Below, one piece after another: positions 54,941-63,645 of a stretch of DNA of 64,000 bases. This DNA comes from CAVTRI01 sp963737075 (GTDB lineage Bacteria; Actinomycetota; Acidimicrobiia; Acidimicrobiales; Palsa-688): assembly GCA_963737075.1 (NCBI GenBank), contig CAVTRI010000001.1:1240001-1304000 (forward strand), in the 5' to 3' direction. The notes beneath the pieces are model-generated. The model was not told the origin of the DNA. It ran no database searches and worked only from the letters and a program-made list of their open reading frames with translations. Numbering within the stretch: the first letter of the stretch is position 1; the number at the start of each line of letters is the position of its first letter. The translations under genes and the position numbers were made by a program.

Positions 54941-56569
54941 TCACATGGGACGCAGCAACAGCGCTTCGTCCGGTGCCAGGATCATCCCGCTGCCCCCCGG
55001 CACCGACGTGCCCTCCCGGGCTCGGCTTGTGGCCACCTCGACCGCCCAGGTCGGCTCAGGGACCTCGACCGCCGCTGCCCGGTCCGCGAAGTTGACGGCA
55101 ACGAGGCGCCGATCGGCGCCCTCCTGTCGGGTCCAGGCGAGGACCGAGGGGTCGGACGACACCCAAGCGAACGCGCCGCGCCGGAGTGCTGGCGACTCCC
55201 GTCGGGCGGTCAACAGCCGTCGGTAGAGGTGCAGGGTCGAGGCGGGGTCGGCGCGCTCGCCGGCCACGTGGTGATCCTCGTCGGCGCCCGGCGGCCAGGG
55301 CAGCCACGCCGTCGGCCCGCCTGCCCATCCGTGGCTCGGCGACGAGTCCCAGGGAATCGGCGCCCGGCTTCCGTCCCGGCCGCCGGGGTCGACGCGTCGG
55401 TTCGCCGGGACGTCGGCGTCGGCGAGGCCGAGCTCTTCCCCGGCGTACAAGAACGGCGTGCCTCGAAGGCTCAAAAGCAGCACTGCTGCCGCACGGGCCC
55501 GGGCCTCGGATCCATAGCGGCTGCGATGCCGGGACTGGTCGTGGCTGGACAGCACCCAGGTCGGCCACGCGCCGGCATCGCTGTACATGGTCTCCACCTC
55601 GACGAGATGGTCCCGCCAAACCGCCGGATCCCAGGGAGCGAACATCGGCGGGAAGTTGAACGCCAGGTGCAGCTCTGGCTGCTCCGCGGTCCCGTAGTAA
55701 GGGACGATCTGCCGAGTTCTCGGCAGGTACACCTCGCCCACGAGCACGCGCTCACCGGGATAAGACCCATACCGGTCGATCCACGCGCGCAATTCGGCGA
55801 CGATGGGATGAGTCCGCGGGTCGTCATGGGTGACGCATCGGGGAATGTCGGCCAGCTCAGGCGGCTGGCTCGGCAGTGCAGGGTCTTTGCCCAGGGCGTG
55901 GACGACGTCGACGCGGAACCCGTCGACGCCGCGGTCGAGCCAGAACCGAAGCGTCTCGATCATCGCCTCCCGCAGCTCGCCGTCATCCCAGTTGAGGTCG
56001 GGTTGTTCGGCCAAGAAAAAGTGCAGATACCACTGCTGAGTGGCCTCGTTCCACGTCCAGGCGGGGGGAAACGTCCGCCGTCCCAGGCCGGCGAAGGCCG
56101 CGCGCCAGTTGTTCGGCAGCCTGCCCGGGGACCCCGGCGGTCCGGTCCCGCCGTCAGCGTCGCTGCGCCCGTCCCGCCAGCAGTACCACGACCGCGTGCG
56201 GGCCGAGGGCGACGACCGGGCTTGTACGAACCACGAGTGCTGGTCGCTCGTGTGGTTCGGTACCCAGTCGACGATCAGTCGCATGTCGCGGGCGTGGACG
56301 TCGTCGAGGAGCCGGTCAAACCCTTCCAGATCCCCGAAGAGGGGGTCGACATCGCAGTAGTCAGCGACGTCGTAGCCGAAGTCGGCCATCGGCGAGGGGT
56401 AGAACGGACACAGCCAGATGGCGTCGACGCCGAGCCACTGCAAGTGGTCGAGGCGGGTTCGGACGCCCTCGAGGTCGCCGATGCCGTCACCACTCGCGTC
56501 GCAAAACGACCGGGGGTAAATCTGGTAGAAGACCGCTGTCTCCCACCACCGCCCAGTGGTCTCCCTCAT
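54941..56569 (-). CDS. GH13 alpha-glucosidase (oligo-1,6-glucosidase type)
   Basis: 542 residues. Motifs in order: VFYQIYPRSFCDASGDGIGD, region I IVDWVPNHTSDQHSWF, nucleophile Asp in GFRVDVVHAL, acid/base Glu in VLVGEVYLP, and WVLSSHDQSRHRSRYG, where Ser precedes the usual NHD. The C-terminal beta domain is present. Hydrolyses short alpha-glucans in the cytoplasm; no signal peptide. ATG 56569 chosen; the open frame extends to 56596 with an Ala/Arg-rich leader. Its 3' end lies 5 bp from the MITE-like element. Confidence 0.9.
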   Translation of the reverse strand: MRETTGRWWETAVFYQIYPRSFCDASGDGIGDLEGVRTRLDHLQWLGVDAIWLCPFYPSPMADFGYDVADYCDVDPLFGDLEGFDRLLDDVHARDMRLIVDWVPNHTSDQHSWFVQARSSPSARTRSWYCWRDGRSDADGGTGPPGSPGRLPNNWRAAFAGLGRRTFPPAWTWNEATQQWYLHFFLAEQPDLNWDDGELREAMIETLRFWLDRGVDGFRVDVVHALGKDPALPSQPPELADIPRCVTHDDPRTHPIVAELRAWIDRYGSYPGERVLVGEVYLPRTRQIVPYYGTAEQPELHLAFNFPPMFAPWDPAVWRDHLVEVETMYSDAGAWPTWVLSSHDQSRHRSRYGSEARARAAAVLLLSLRGTPFLYAGEELGLADADVPANRRVDPGGRDGSRAPIPWDSSPSHGWAGGPTAWLPWPPGADEDHHVAGERADPASTLHLYRRLLTARRESPALRRGAFAWVSSDPSVLAWTRQEGADRRLVAVNFADRAAAVEVPEPTWAVEVATSRAREGTSVPGGSGMILAPDEALLLRPM

Positions 56570-56687
56570 GCCCCGGCGAGCCGTCGCGGCAGCCAACCCC
56601 AGGCCACCCTGCCCACTTCCTCTTGGCCCTCTGCCGCCCGTGCCGGCAGCCAGCCCAGCGTCGCCGCCGAGCCTCTCGGGCCCTTAG

Positions 56688-56927
56688 TCACGCGGGGTCA
56701 GCAGTCGACGGCCGGGGTCGCAGGTCAATGGAGAGCGTCAGGATCCCGCCGTCGAGGCGGGCGGTGGCGTCCCCGATCATGGCGTAGTCCATGTAGTCCA
56801 AGCGCGCCTGGTCGACGAAGCGCTTCCGCTCCGGTCCCTCGAGCGGAGGTACGCCCCGCTGGCGGACGGCCCGGGCCCGGGCCCGGAAGCGCTCGATCAT
56901 GGCGTCCACGTCGAACTCGTCGGACAT
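56688..56927 (-). CDS. Small hypothetical protein (79 residues)
   Basis: Charged, Arg/Asp-rich protein: DEFDVDAMIERFRARARAV, then PERKRFVDQARLDYMDYAMIGDAT and GGILTLSIDLRP. Looks like a helix followed by two beta strands. I do not recognise a family. ATG 56927; the longer frame to 57005 reads an Arg-rich leader. Lies upstream of the GH13 gene on the same strand, 119 bp away. A CGCCGAGCCTCTCGGGCCCT stretch at 56663-56682, resembling the dispersed element, abuts its stop. Confidence 0.55.
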   Translation of the reverse strand: MSDEFDVDAMIERFRARARAVRQRGVPPLEGPERKRFVDQARLDYMDYAMIGDATARLDGGILTLSIDLRPRPSTADPA

Positions 56928-57146
56928 GGATGCCAGCCTATGTGTCGTTGCCGGGGCGCTTCCCTGGCGGGAGTGCTCCACACATCGGCGGGCACGGCGA
57001 TACACTGCCCTGCGGACCTCCAGGGGAGGCCCAGCCGCGTCGGCGCCGGCGATACCGGTGCTGATTCAGCCCGGAGGGGCTGGTGGTTGCGGCAGGCGGC
57101 CCCGAGCGGTCCTCGTCACGGATGGCTCGAGCAATGGGAGCGGCGC

Positions 57147-57344
57147 GTGAAAAAGGGACGGCATCGGCGCTTCGAGGAGGCACGGGCACTGAAGCGTTCC
57201 ATGGAGCCCATCGTCGAGCCATGCGCCGAGTGCGGGGCCATGCCCGGCGCCGACCACGCGTCGTGGTGTCTGGCGATGGAGGACGAGGAAGAGGACTACA
57301 CCCCACGGGCGACCGACGAGCCTGAGGCGCATCGGGCCCAGTAA
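57147..57344 (+). CDS. Small Cys-rich protein (65 residues), possible zinc binder
   Basis: GTG start gives a basic N-terminus (VKKGRHRRFEEARALKRS) then EPCAECGAMPGADHASWC, a CxxC-x6-HxxxC arrangement that would suit a single zinc ion, then an acidic tail (EDEEEDYTPRA). No recognised family. It is divergent from the 79-residue gene, 219 bp away, and convergent with the Cys-rich protein at 57379. Confidence 0.5.
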   Translation: MKKGRHRRFEEARALKRSMEPIVEPCAECGAMPGADHASWCLAMEDEEEDYTPRATDEPEAHRAQ

Positions 57345-57378
57345 GCGCTCGCGCGCTCAACGTAGCGGCTTGCCGAGC

Positions 57379-58188
57379 TCAGCCTGGGCGCTCACGTGTC
57401 CGCAGTGCGGGATGCGGCAGCGCCACCGACGGCTGGCGGCGCGCGTCCAGGTATCTCTTCAGCTGGAGATACATGGTCGGGCCGACCATGGCGACCAGTT
57501 CCGCGGCCAAGCTGACGTACACCGCGTCCTCGCCGGTGAACGCCTCCGGCGCCTCGGTGCACCACCAGTGGAACTCTGCTCCGCCATCGCCCCAGTGGCG
57601 CCGGTCCCACTGTGTGATCGTCGTCGTCACGTGACCGTCTTCGTTGGCGAGGTCCTCCCGTCGCAGCGGGAGCTGCCAGCAGACGTCTGGCTTGAGCTCG
57701 AGCGGTAACTGGCCCCGCCGCAGGGCGGCCAAATGAAGCGCGCAGCCGGCGCCGGCGGCGAACCCCGGACGATTGAGGAACACACAGGCACCGTCAACCA
57801 GTCGGGTTACCCGGCTGCCGTCCCGCTTGGTGCGTATGGAGCCTCCTCGTCGGGCGACGTCGCGGTGCTGCCACTCGTCATCGCTGAGCGTCTTGGCGGC
57901 CGTTTTTACCCTGGCGACATCGGCGTCATCGGTGAAGTGGGCGCCGTAGGAGCAACAGCCCTGCATCAGCTCCGGGGACGGCCCTGTCAAGACGCCCTGG
58001 CAGCCCCGGCCGTAGATGCAGGCCCACCGCGACAGCAAAAAGGTGACGTCGAACACCCAGGTTCGCTGCTCCTCGGGGTCCTCGAAGCTGACCCACTCGT
58101 GAGCGCTCTCGGGAGCCGAAGGGGTGGGATCGGCGGCGGCTCGGCTCGGGGTGCGACGCGAGAAGACACCCCCGCCCGGCCCTGCCAT
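57379..58188 (-). CDS. Cys-rich protein of unknown function, possible metal binder
   Basis: 269 residues with clustered Cys: CIYGRGCQGV, then MQGCCSYGAHF and ACVFLNRPGFAAGAGCAL, then VCWQLPLRR and HWWCTEAP. Spacing suggests an iron-sulfur or zinc cluster, similar in style to YkgJ-type Fe/Zn chelators, but I cannot name the family. The ATG at 58188 overlaps the stop of the M20 peptidase (ATGA), so the two are co-translated. The Pro/Ser-rich N-terminus may be unstructured. Confidence 0.65.
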   Translation of the reverse strand: MAGPGGGVFSRRTPSRAAADPTPSAPESAHEWVSFEDPEEQRTWVFDVTFLLSRWACIYGRGCQGVLTGPSPELMQGCCSYGAHFTDDADVARVKTAAKTLSDDEWQHRDVARRGGSIRTKRDGSRVTRLVDGACVFLNRPGFAAGAGCALHLAALRRGQLPLELKPDVCWQLPLRREDLANEDGHVTTTITQWDRRHWGDGGAEFHWWCTEAPEAFTGEDAVYVSLAAELVAMVGPTMYLQLKRYLDARRQPSVALPHPALRTRERPG

Positions 58189-59573
58189 CAGCGGCCCCCG
58201 AGCTCGAGGAGCAGCTCGCCGGCCGCTAGCAAGCCACGCCAAAACTGGTCCATCACCATCCGCTCGTTAGGGGCGTGGATACGGTCGCCCGGCAGCCCCA
58301 CGCCGAGAAACAGCACTGGGGCATCGAGGACCCGGCCGAGCGCCTCCTCGGGCCCGCTTCCGCCTTCGCGGGTGAACAGCGGTGGGCGGCCCCACACCGC
58401 CTCCACGGCTCTGCACAGCGCACCCACGGCGGGGTGGTCCACAGGAGTGAGCGCGGGCGCAACCCTGCCTTCGGGTGTGACCGTCACTTCGACGCCGGCG
58501 GGCACGCGTTCGCGAAGCCAGGTCCGGAACGCGGCATCGACGTCTTCGGGGCGCTGGTCGGGCACCAGCCGTAGGGCCAGCTTGAAACCGGCCGTGGCGG
58601 GAACGATCGTCTTGATCCCCGGGCCGCCGTACCCACCGTGCATGCCGACGACCTCTGCGGTCGGCCGGGCGCCGACCCGTTCGAGGGGCGTGTACCCGGC
58701 CTCGCCCGGAAGGTACCCAACGCCACCTGCAGCCTCCCGGAATGCGGCTTCGTCAAACGGCTGCTCCTCCAAAGAGGCCCGCTCCGCGACGGTCAGCGGC
58801 CGGACGTGGTCGTAGAAGCCGGGAAGCGTTACCCGGCCGTCGACATCATGGAGCCCGGCCACGATGTCGGCGGCGAGCTGTGCCGCGTTGGGCACCGTGC
58901 CGCCCCAGACGCCGCTGTGCAGGTCCAGCCGGGCGGTGCGCAGCATGACGTCAAAGGCGGCGAGCCCCCGCATGCTCACGGTCACCGAGGGGATGTCGGG
59001 GGCGACCATGCCGGTGTCGGAAACCACCACGATGTCTGTGGCGAGGAGATCAGCGTGCTCACGAAGGAGCGTCTCGAAGTGGGCGCTCCCGACCTCCTCC
59101 TCGCCTTCCACGAGCAGCTTGAGGTTGACCGGCAGGCGGCGATCGCGGCGCAACAGCCCACGGGCGGCCTCAATCTGGTAGAGGGTCTGCCCCTTGTCGT
59201 CGATCGCGCCTCGCGCCCGGCATTCGCCATCGACGATGACCGGGTCAAAAGGCGGCGACGTCCACTCGTCCAGGGGATCCACCGGTTGCACGTCGTGGTG
59301 CCCGTATACGAGCACTGTGGGTGCGGCCGGTCCGGCGTGCAACCAGTCGCCGTATACCGCCGGGAGGCCTTCGGTCTCGAGCAGCTGCACGTTTTGGAGT
59401 CCGGCCGCTTCCGCCAGCCGTGCGCAGAAGCCCGCGGAAGCCCGGACGTCGTCCGCCCGGGCGGGGTCGGCCGAGATCGAAGGGATGCGCAGCCAGTCGA
59501 ACAGCGTGTCCACGATGCGATCCCGGTCGGCTTCGGCGTGTTCGGCGAGCGCGAGCGGTCGATCGTCGGCCAT
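58188..59573 (-). CDS. M20 family metallopeptidase (dipeptidase)
   Basis: 461 residues of the M20/M28-like carboxypeptidase-dipeptidase fold. Metal ligands in VLVYGHHDVQPVDPLDEW near residue 90, RGAIDDKGQTLY and VEGEEEVGSAHF, then the lid-domain dimerisation segment. It removes C-terminal residues from peptides or hydrolyses dipeptides in the cytoplasm. ATG 59573; the longer frame upstream is Arg-rich antisense. Paired through ATGA with the Cys-rich gene. Confidence 0.92.
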   Translation of the reverse strand: MADDRPLALAEHAEADRDRIVDTLFDWLRIPSISADPARADDVRASAGFCARLAEAAGLQNVQLLETEGLPAVYGDWLHAGPAAPTVLVYGHHDVQPVDPLDEWTSPPFDPVIVDGECRARGAIDDKGQTLYQIEAARGLLRRDRRLPVNLKLLVEGEEEVGSAHFETLLREHADLLATDIVVVSDTGMVAPDIPSVTVSMRGLAAFDVMLRTARLDLHSGVWGGTVPNAAQLAADIVAGLHDVDGRVTLPGFYDHVRPLTVAERASLEEQPFDEAAFREAAGGVGYLPGEAGYTPLERVGARPTAEVVGMHGGYGGPGIKTIVPATAGFKLALRLVPDQRPEDVDAAFRTWLRERVPAGVEVTVTPEGRVAPALTPVDHPAVGALCRAVEAVWGRPPLFTREGGSGPEEALGRVLDAPVLFLGVGLPGDRIHAPNERMVMDQFWRGLLAAGELLLELGGR

Positions 59574-59633
59574 GTCCGAACCGTAGCGGGCCGCACCGTA
59601 GCGGTCACAAGGGGCGGGATAGCCTCGCTCGGA

Positions 59634-61220
59634 ATGGCTCGGCGTCTGCATCACCGCTCCCGCCTGGCCGCTGCGGCGGCTGTAATCGCCGCACTCGCCC
59701 TCATGGCTGCGGGGTGCGGTTCGTCCGGCAAGGCGCGCAGTGTCCCCACCAGCACGTTCGCGCCGGGGACCGCGGCACCCACCAGCAGCAGTGCGGCGCC
59801 CACGACGTCTGCCCCCGCAATGCCGGCAGTCTCGTGGCACGCCTGCAGCTCGGGAAGCCTGGGCGGGTTCCAGTGCGCGACCCTCCCGGTCCCGCTCAAC
59901 CCGGCCGACTCGACAGGCCCGACGATCGGGCTGGCCCTGGACCGTAAGCCCGCTACCGGCCGCAAGATCGGCTCGCTGCTCGTAAACCCGGGCGGCCCCG
60001 GAGCGTCGGGTGTCGACGCGCTGCCAGGCATCTACCAGCAGCTCAGCCCCGATCTTCGGCAGCACTTTGACATCGTCGGCTTCGACCCTCCCGGCGTCGG
60101 CCACAGCGAAGGGGTGACGTGCCTCGACAACAATGGCTTGGCCGCGTACTACCACCTCGATCCAGCCCCCGATACCCCAGCCGGCTTGGCGTCGCTCGTG
60201 ACCGCGAACCAGCAGTTCGCCGCCGGCTGCCAGACCCGCAGCGGCGCCGTCATGCCGTACGTGAGCACCGTGGTTGCCGCGCACGATATGGACCTCATCC
60301 GTGCCGCGTTGGGTGACGCCAAGCTCACATACCTGGGTTTCTCCTACGGGACCTTCCTGGGCGCGACCTACGCCGAAGAGTTCCCGACCCGTATCCGGGC
60401 CATGGTCCTGGATGGCGCCATCGACCCCACCTTGGAGTCGGTCACCGCGCTCGACCAACAGTCGGCTGCGCTCGAACAGGGACTCAATGAGTTTTTCGCC
60501 TGGTGCTCAAGCGACCCGAGTTGCAGCTGGAAACCCAGCGGCGACGCGCTCCAGGCGTACGAAGCGCTCCTGGCGCGGGTCCGGGCCACTCCTCTGGCCG
60601 CCGACGGCACCGGACGCACAGTCGGGCCGGCGGAGCTGCTCTACGGCACGGCTGACGCCCTGTACAGCCAGCAGACCTGGCCCGACCTGGGCGACGCCCT
60701 CCAGGAAACTCAGGGCGGTAACGGCACTCTGATGCTGGCGCTGTTCGACGACTACACCGAACGAAACCCGAACGGTAGCTACTCGGACATCGCCGAGGCG
60801 GAGACCGCCGTCGATTGCCTCGACGACCCCGTCCCGCCCGCCCCCCAGGTCGAGGCAGGCGCGGCGGCGGCCGCCGCTGCTGCTCCGGTGTTCGGCGTGA
60901 TGAACCTGTACGGCGACCTCACCTGCGACGTGTGGCCGGTGAAGCCCACCGGGGGCCCGCACGCCATCACGGCGGCCGCCTCCCCCCCGATCGTCGTTGT
61001 GGGGAGCACTGGGGATCCCATCACCCCGTACCCATGGGCGCAGCACCTGGCCTCGATGCTCAGCCATGGGGATCTCCTGACTCGCATCGGCTACGGCCAC
61101 ACTGCATACGGGGACAGCACGTGCATCGACAACCAGCTCGACGTATACCTGGTAGACCTTCGGCCTCCGGCTCCCGGCACCCGCTGCGAAACCGGCAACT
61201 CGCCCACGCCGGTGAGCTGA
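59634..61220 (+). CDS. Secreted alpha/beta hydrolase (tripeptidyl aminopeptidase type)
   Basis: 528 residues. Lipoprotein signal with AAVIAALALMAAGCGSS (Cys is the lipid site) and a Ser/Thr/Pro-rich stretch to residue 65. Catalytic fold: nucleophile in LGFSYGTFLGATYAEEF near residue 240, acid in GSTGDPITPYPW and His in GYGHTAYGDS. Belongs to the TAP-like/S33 group that clips N-terminal tripeptides. Its TGA overlaps the first base of the glcD ATG. Not obviously linked to glycolate oxidation. Confidence 0.9.
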   Translation: MARRLHHRSRLAAAAAVIAALALMAAGCGSSGKARSVPTSTFAPGTAAPTSSSAAPTTSAPAMPAVSWHACSSGSLGGFQCATLPVPLNPADSTGPTIGLALDRKPATGRKIGSLLVNPGGPGASGVDALPGIYQQLSPDLRQHFDIVGFDPPGVGHSEGVTCLDNNGLAAYYHLDPAPDTPAGLASLVTANQQFAAGCQTRSGAVMPYVSTVVAAHDMDLIRAALGDAKLTYLGFSYGTFLGATYAEEFPTRIRAMVLDGAIDPTLESVTALDQQSAALEQGLNEFFAWCSSDPSCSWKPSGDALQAYEALLARVRATPLAADGTGRTVGPAELLYGTADALYSQQTWPDLGDALQETQGGNGTLMLALFDDYTERNPNGSYSDIAEAETAVDCLDDPVPPAPQVEAGAAAAAAAAPVFGVMNLYGDLTCDVWPVKPTGGPHAITAAASPPIVVVGSTGDPITPYPWAQHLASMLSHGDLLTRIGYGHTAYGDSTCIDNQLDVYLVDLRPPAPGTRCETGNSPTPVS

Positions 61221-62689
61221 TGCGTACCTTCGCCCGCCGGCAGCACGCCCCGCACACGCCGGTAGCCGAACCCCTCGTAACCGAACTAGAGGCCGCCCTC
61301 GCCCCCGACCGGGTTCACACCGAGCCCACCGAGCTCGGGCTCTACCAGCGGGACGCGTCGCTCATCACCGGCCGGGCGTCGGTGGTGTGCTTCCCCCTGA
61401 ACACCGAGGAGGTGGCCGCGGCGGTGCGGGCGTGCAACCGGCACGGGCGGCCGTTCGTGCCCCGGGGCTCAGGCACCGGCCTCGCTGGGGGCGCCACCCC
61501 GGCCGGCGACGTGCCGCCAGTCGTGATTGTCACCACCAAGATGGACCAGATCCTGGAGGTCGACCCGGTGGAGCGGGTGGCCTGGGTGCAGCCGGGGGTG
61601 CTCAACCTGGACCTGTCCCGTGCCGTCGCCCATCACGGGCTGCACTTCGCGCCGGACCCGTCCAGTCAGCAGTCGTGCTCGGTCGGCGGCAACGTGGCCA
61701 ACAACTCCGGTGGCCCGCACTGCCTGCTGTACGGAGTGACCTCCGCCCACGTGCTGGCGCTCGAAGTCGTCCTGCCAGACGGGTCAGTGACGACGCTCGG
61801 CGGCCTCGACCCCGAGCCGGCGGGGTACGACCTGCGCGGAGTGTTCGTGGGGTCGGAGGGGACGATGGGGATCGCTACCAGCATTGCGGTGCGGCTCACC
61901 CCGTTGCCCCCGTCGGTATCGACGATGCTGGCTGACTTCGCCAGCATGCATGACGCCGCGGCCGCCGTCAGCGGCATCATTGGCGCGGGAGTGGTGCCCG
62001 CGGCGTTAGAAATGATGGACGCCCGGATCGTGCAGGTGGTGGAGGCGTTCGTGCATGCGGGGTTTCCGACTGACGCCGCCGCCGTGTTGCTCATCGAGGT
62101 TGATGGGCTGGCCGAAGGCGCAGCCGCCCAGGTCGCCCGGATCCGGTCGGTACTCGAAGACCATCAGGCCCGCAGCGTCAGGGTGGCCGCCGACGCTGTC
62201 GAGCGGGCGCTGCTGTGGAAGGGGCGCAAGTCCGCGTTCGGCGCTGTGGCCCGCATCGCGCCCAACTACTACCTGCACGACTGCGTGGTGCCCCGCACCC
62301 GCCTGGTGGAGGTGCTCGACCAGGTGTGCGCCATCGCCGACCGACACGAACTGGTGCTCGGCAACGTGTTCCACGCGGGCGACGGCAACCTGCACCCGCT
62401 CATCGTGTTCGACCGCCGCCAGCCCGGCGTCCTGGAGCGTGTCTACGAGGCCGGGCGGGAGATCCTCGACACGTGCGTGGCTGCCGGCGGGATGCTCTCC
62501 GGCGAGCACGGGATCGGCTTGGAAAAACGCGACGCCATGCCGCTGGTGTTCTCCGCGGTGGACCTCGCAGTGCAGGACCGCGTCCGAGGCGCCTTTGACC
62601 CTGCCGGATTGTGCAACCCGGAGAAGGTGCTTCCGGCCGGCAGCCGCTGCGGCGACATCGCCGAGCTCCCGCCGGGGGCCTGGGTGTGA
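61220..62689 (+). CDS. glcD: Glycolate oxidase subunit GlcD, FAD-linked
   Basis: 489-residue FAD-linked oxidase of the vanillyl-alcohol oxidase fold: FVPRGSGTGLAGGATP near residue 92 binds FAD, CSVGGNVANNSGG near residue 153, and the C-terminal GEHGIGLEKRDAMPL near residue 435. GlcDEF oxidises glycolate to glyoxylate, passing electrons to the membrane. ATG 61220 overlaps the upstream hydrolase stop, and GTGA links it to glcE. Confidence 0.92.
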   Translation: MRTFARRQHAPHTPVAEPLVTELEAALAPDRVHTEPTELGLYQRDASLITGRASVVCFPLNTEEVAAAVRACNRHGRPFVPRGSGTGLAGGATPAGDVPPVVIVTTKMDQILEVDPVERVAWVQPGVLNLDLSRAVAHHGLHFAPDPSSQQSCSVGGNVANNSGGPHCLLYGVTSAHVLALEVVLPDGSVTTLGGLDPEPAGYDLRGVFVGSEGTMGIATSIAVRLTPLPPSVSTMLADFASMHDAAAAVSGIIGAGVVPAALEMMDARIVQVVEAFVHAGFPTDAAAVLLIEVDGLAEGAAAQVARIRSVLEDHQARSVRVAADAVERALLWKGRKSAFGAVARIAPNYYLHDCVVPRTRLVEVLDQVCAIADRHELVLGNVFHAGDGNLHPLIVFDRRQPGVLERVYEAGREILDTCVAAGGMLSGEHGIGLEKRDAMPLVFSAVDLAVQDRVRGAFDPAGLCNPEKVLPAGSRCGDIAELPPGAWV

Positions 62690-63645
62690 CACGCTCCGCG
62701 ACCCTCGAGGACTTCGCCGCCGACGTGGGCGCCGCGGGTGCGGTCTGCGTGGCCGGCGGGCGCACACAGTGGGACGTGGGTGGGACGCCGGCCCCCGGCG
62801 GGCGCGAGGTCAACGCCCCGACCGGCGTGGTACACCACGAGCCTGCCGAGATGGTCGTACGCGTCAACGCGGGTACGACACTCTCTGAGCTTCAGGAGGA
62901 AGTCGGACGAGCGGGGCAGTGGGCGCCGCTAGAGGCGGTCGATCCGGAGCGGGCAACCGTCGGCGGCCTGCTCGCCGTCGGGCGGGCCGGGTACCGGCGG
63001 CTGCGGTACGGACCGGTGCGCGACGTCTTGTTGGAGGCGCGATTCGTGACCGCGGACGGCACGCTGGCCAAGGCGGGGGCTCCGCTGGTGAAAAACGTGA
63101 CCGGGTTCGATGTGTGCCGGCTGCTGGTCGGTTCGCTCGGGACGCTGGGCCTGTTCGGCGAGGTGGTCCTACGCTGCCTACCGGTCACTCCGGTGCAGCG
63201 GTGGTGGGCCCGCCGTCTCGCGGACCCGTTCGCCGCATGGGCCGGCCTCTACCGGCCATCGGCGGTGCTCTGGGACGGCGAGACGAGCTGGGTGGGACTC
63301 GAAGGCGAAGCCGCCGAGGTTGCCCACCAGGCGACCTCGGTCCTGACCGGCTGGGACGAGGTCGGCGGACCGCCCGCGCCGCCAGGGCCGTGGCGGCGCT
63401 CGGTGCGACCATCTTCCCTGCATCTTCTGGCCGACAACCCGCCTCCAGGTGGTTGGCTCGCCGAGGTGGGCGTCGGCGTGGTGCACGGTGATGACTGCGC
63501 CCAGGATGGCTTGGCTGCCGTGCTCGGACCACCGCCTGCGATTTCCCCAGAGGTGCGCCGGCTACACGCGGCGATCAAGAGGCGTTTCGACCCGGGCGGC
63601 CGGCTCAACCCCGGGCGCGACGTCCTGGCGGGGACAGCCTCATGA
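62686..63645 (+). CDS. glcE: Glycolate oxidase subunit GlcE
   Basis: 319-residue smaller FAD-binding subunit: VCVAGGRTQWDVGG near residue 20, EVNAPTGVVHHEPAEMVVRV and RATVGGLLAVGRAGYRRLRYGPVRD near residue 89. It lacks the C-terminal substrate domain seen in GlcD, as expected for GlcE. GTG 62686 overlaps the GlcD stop, and its own stop overlaps the glcF ATG (ATGA), so the operon is tightly coupled. Confidence 0.88.
   Translation: MTRSATLEDFAADVGAAGAVCVAGGRTQWDVGGTPAPGGREVNAPTGVVHHEPAEMVVRVNAGTTLSELQEEVGRAGQWAPLEAVDPERATVGGLLAVGRAGYRRLRYGPVRDVLLEARFVTADGTLAKAGAPLVKNVTGFDVCRLLVGSLGTLGLFGEVVLRCLPVTPVQRWWARRLADPFAAWAGLYRPSAVLWDGETSWVGLEGEAAEVAHQATSVLTGWDEVGGPPAPPGPWRRSVRPSSLHLLADNPPPGGWLAEVGVGVVHGDDCAQDGLAAVLGPPPAISPEVRRLHAAIKRRFDPGGRLNPGRDVLAGTAS

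Noticed and set aside
56570..56687. Further MITE-like or GC-rich element copy after the GH13 start
   Set aside because: Only a short CGCCGAGCCTCTCGGGCCCT stretch resembles the GC-rich element; too little to call a full copy.
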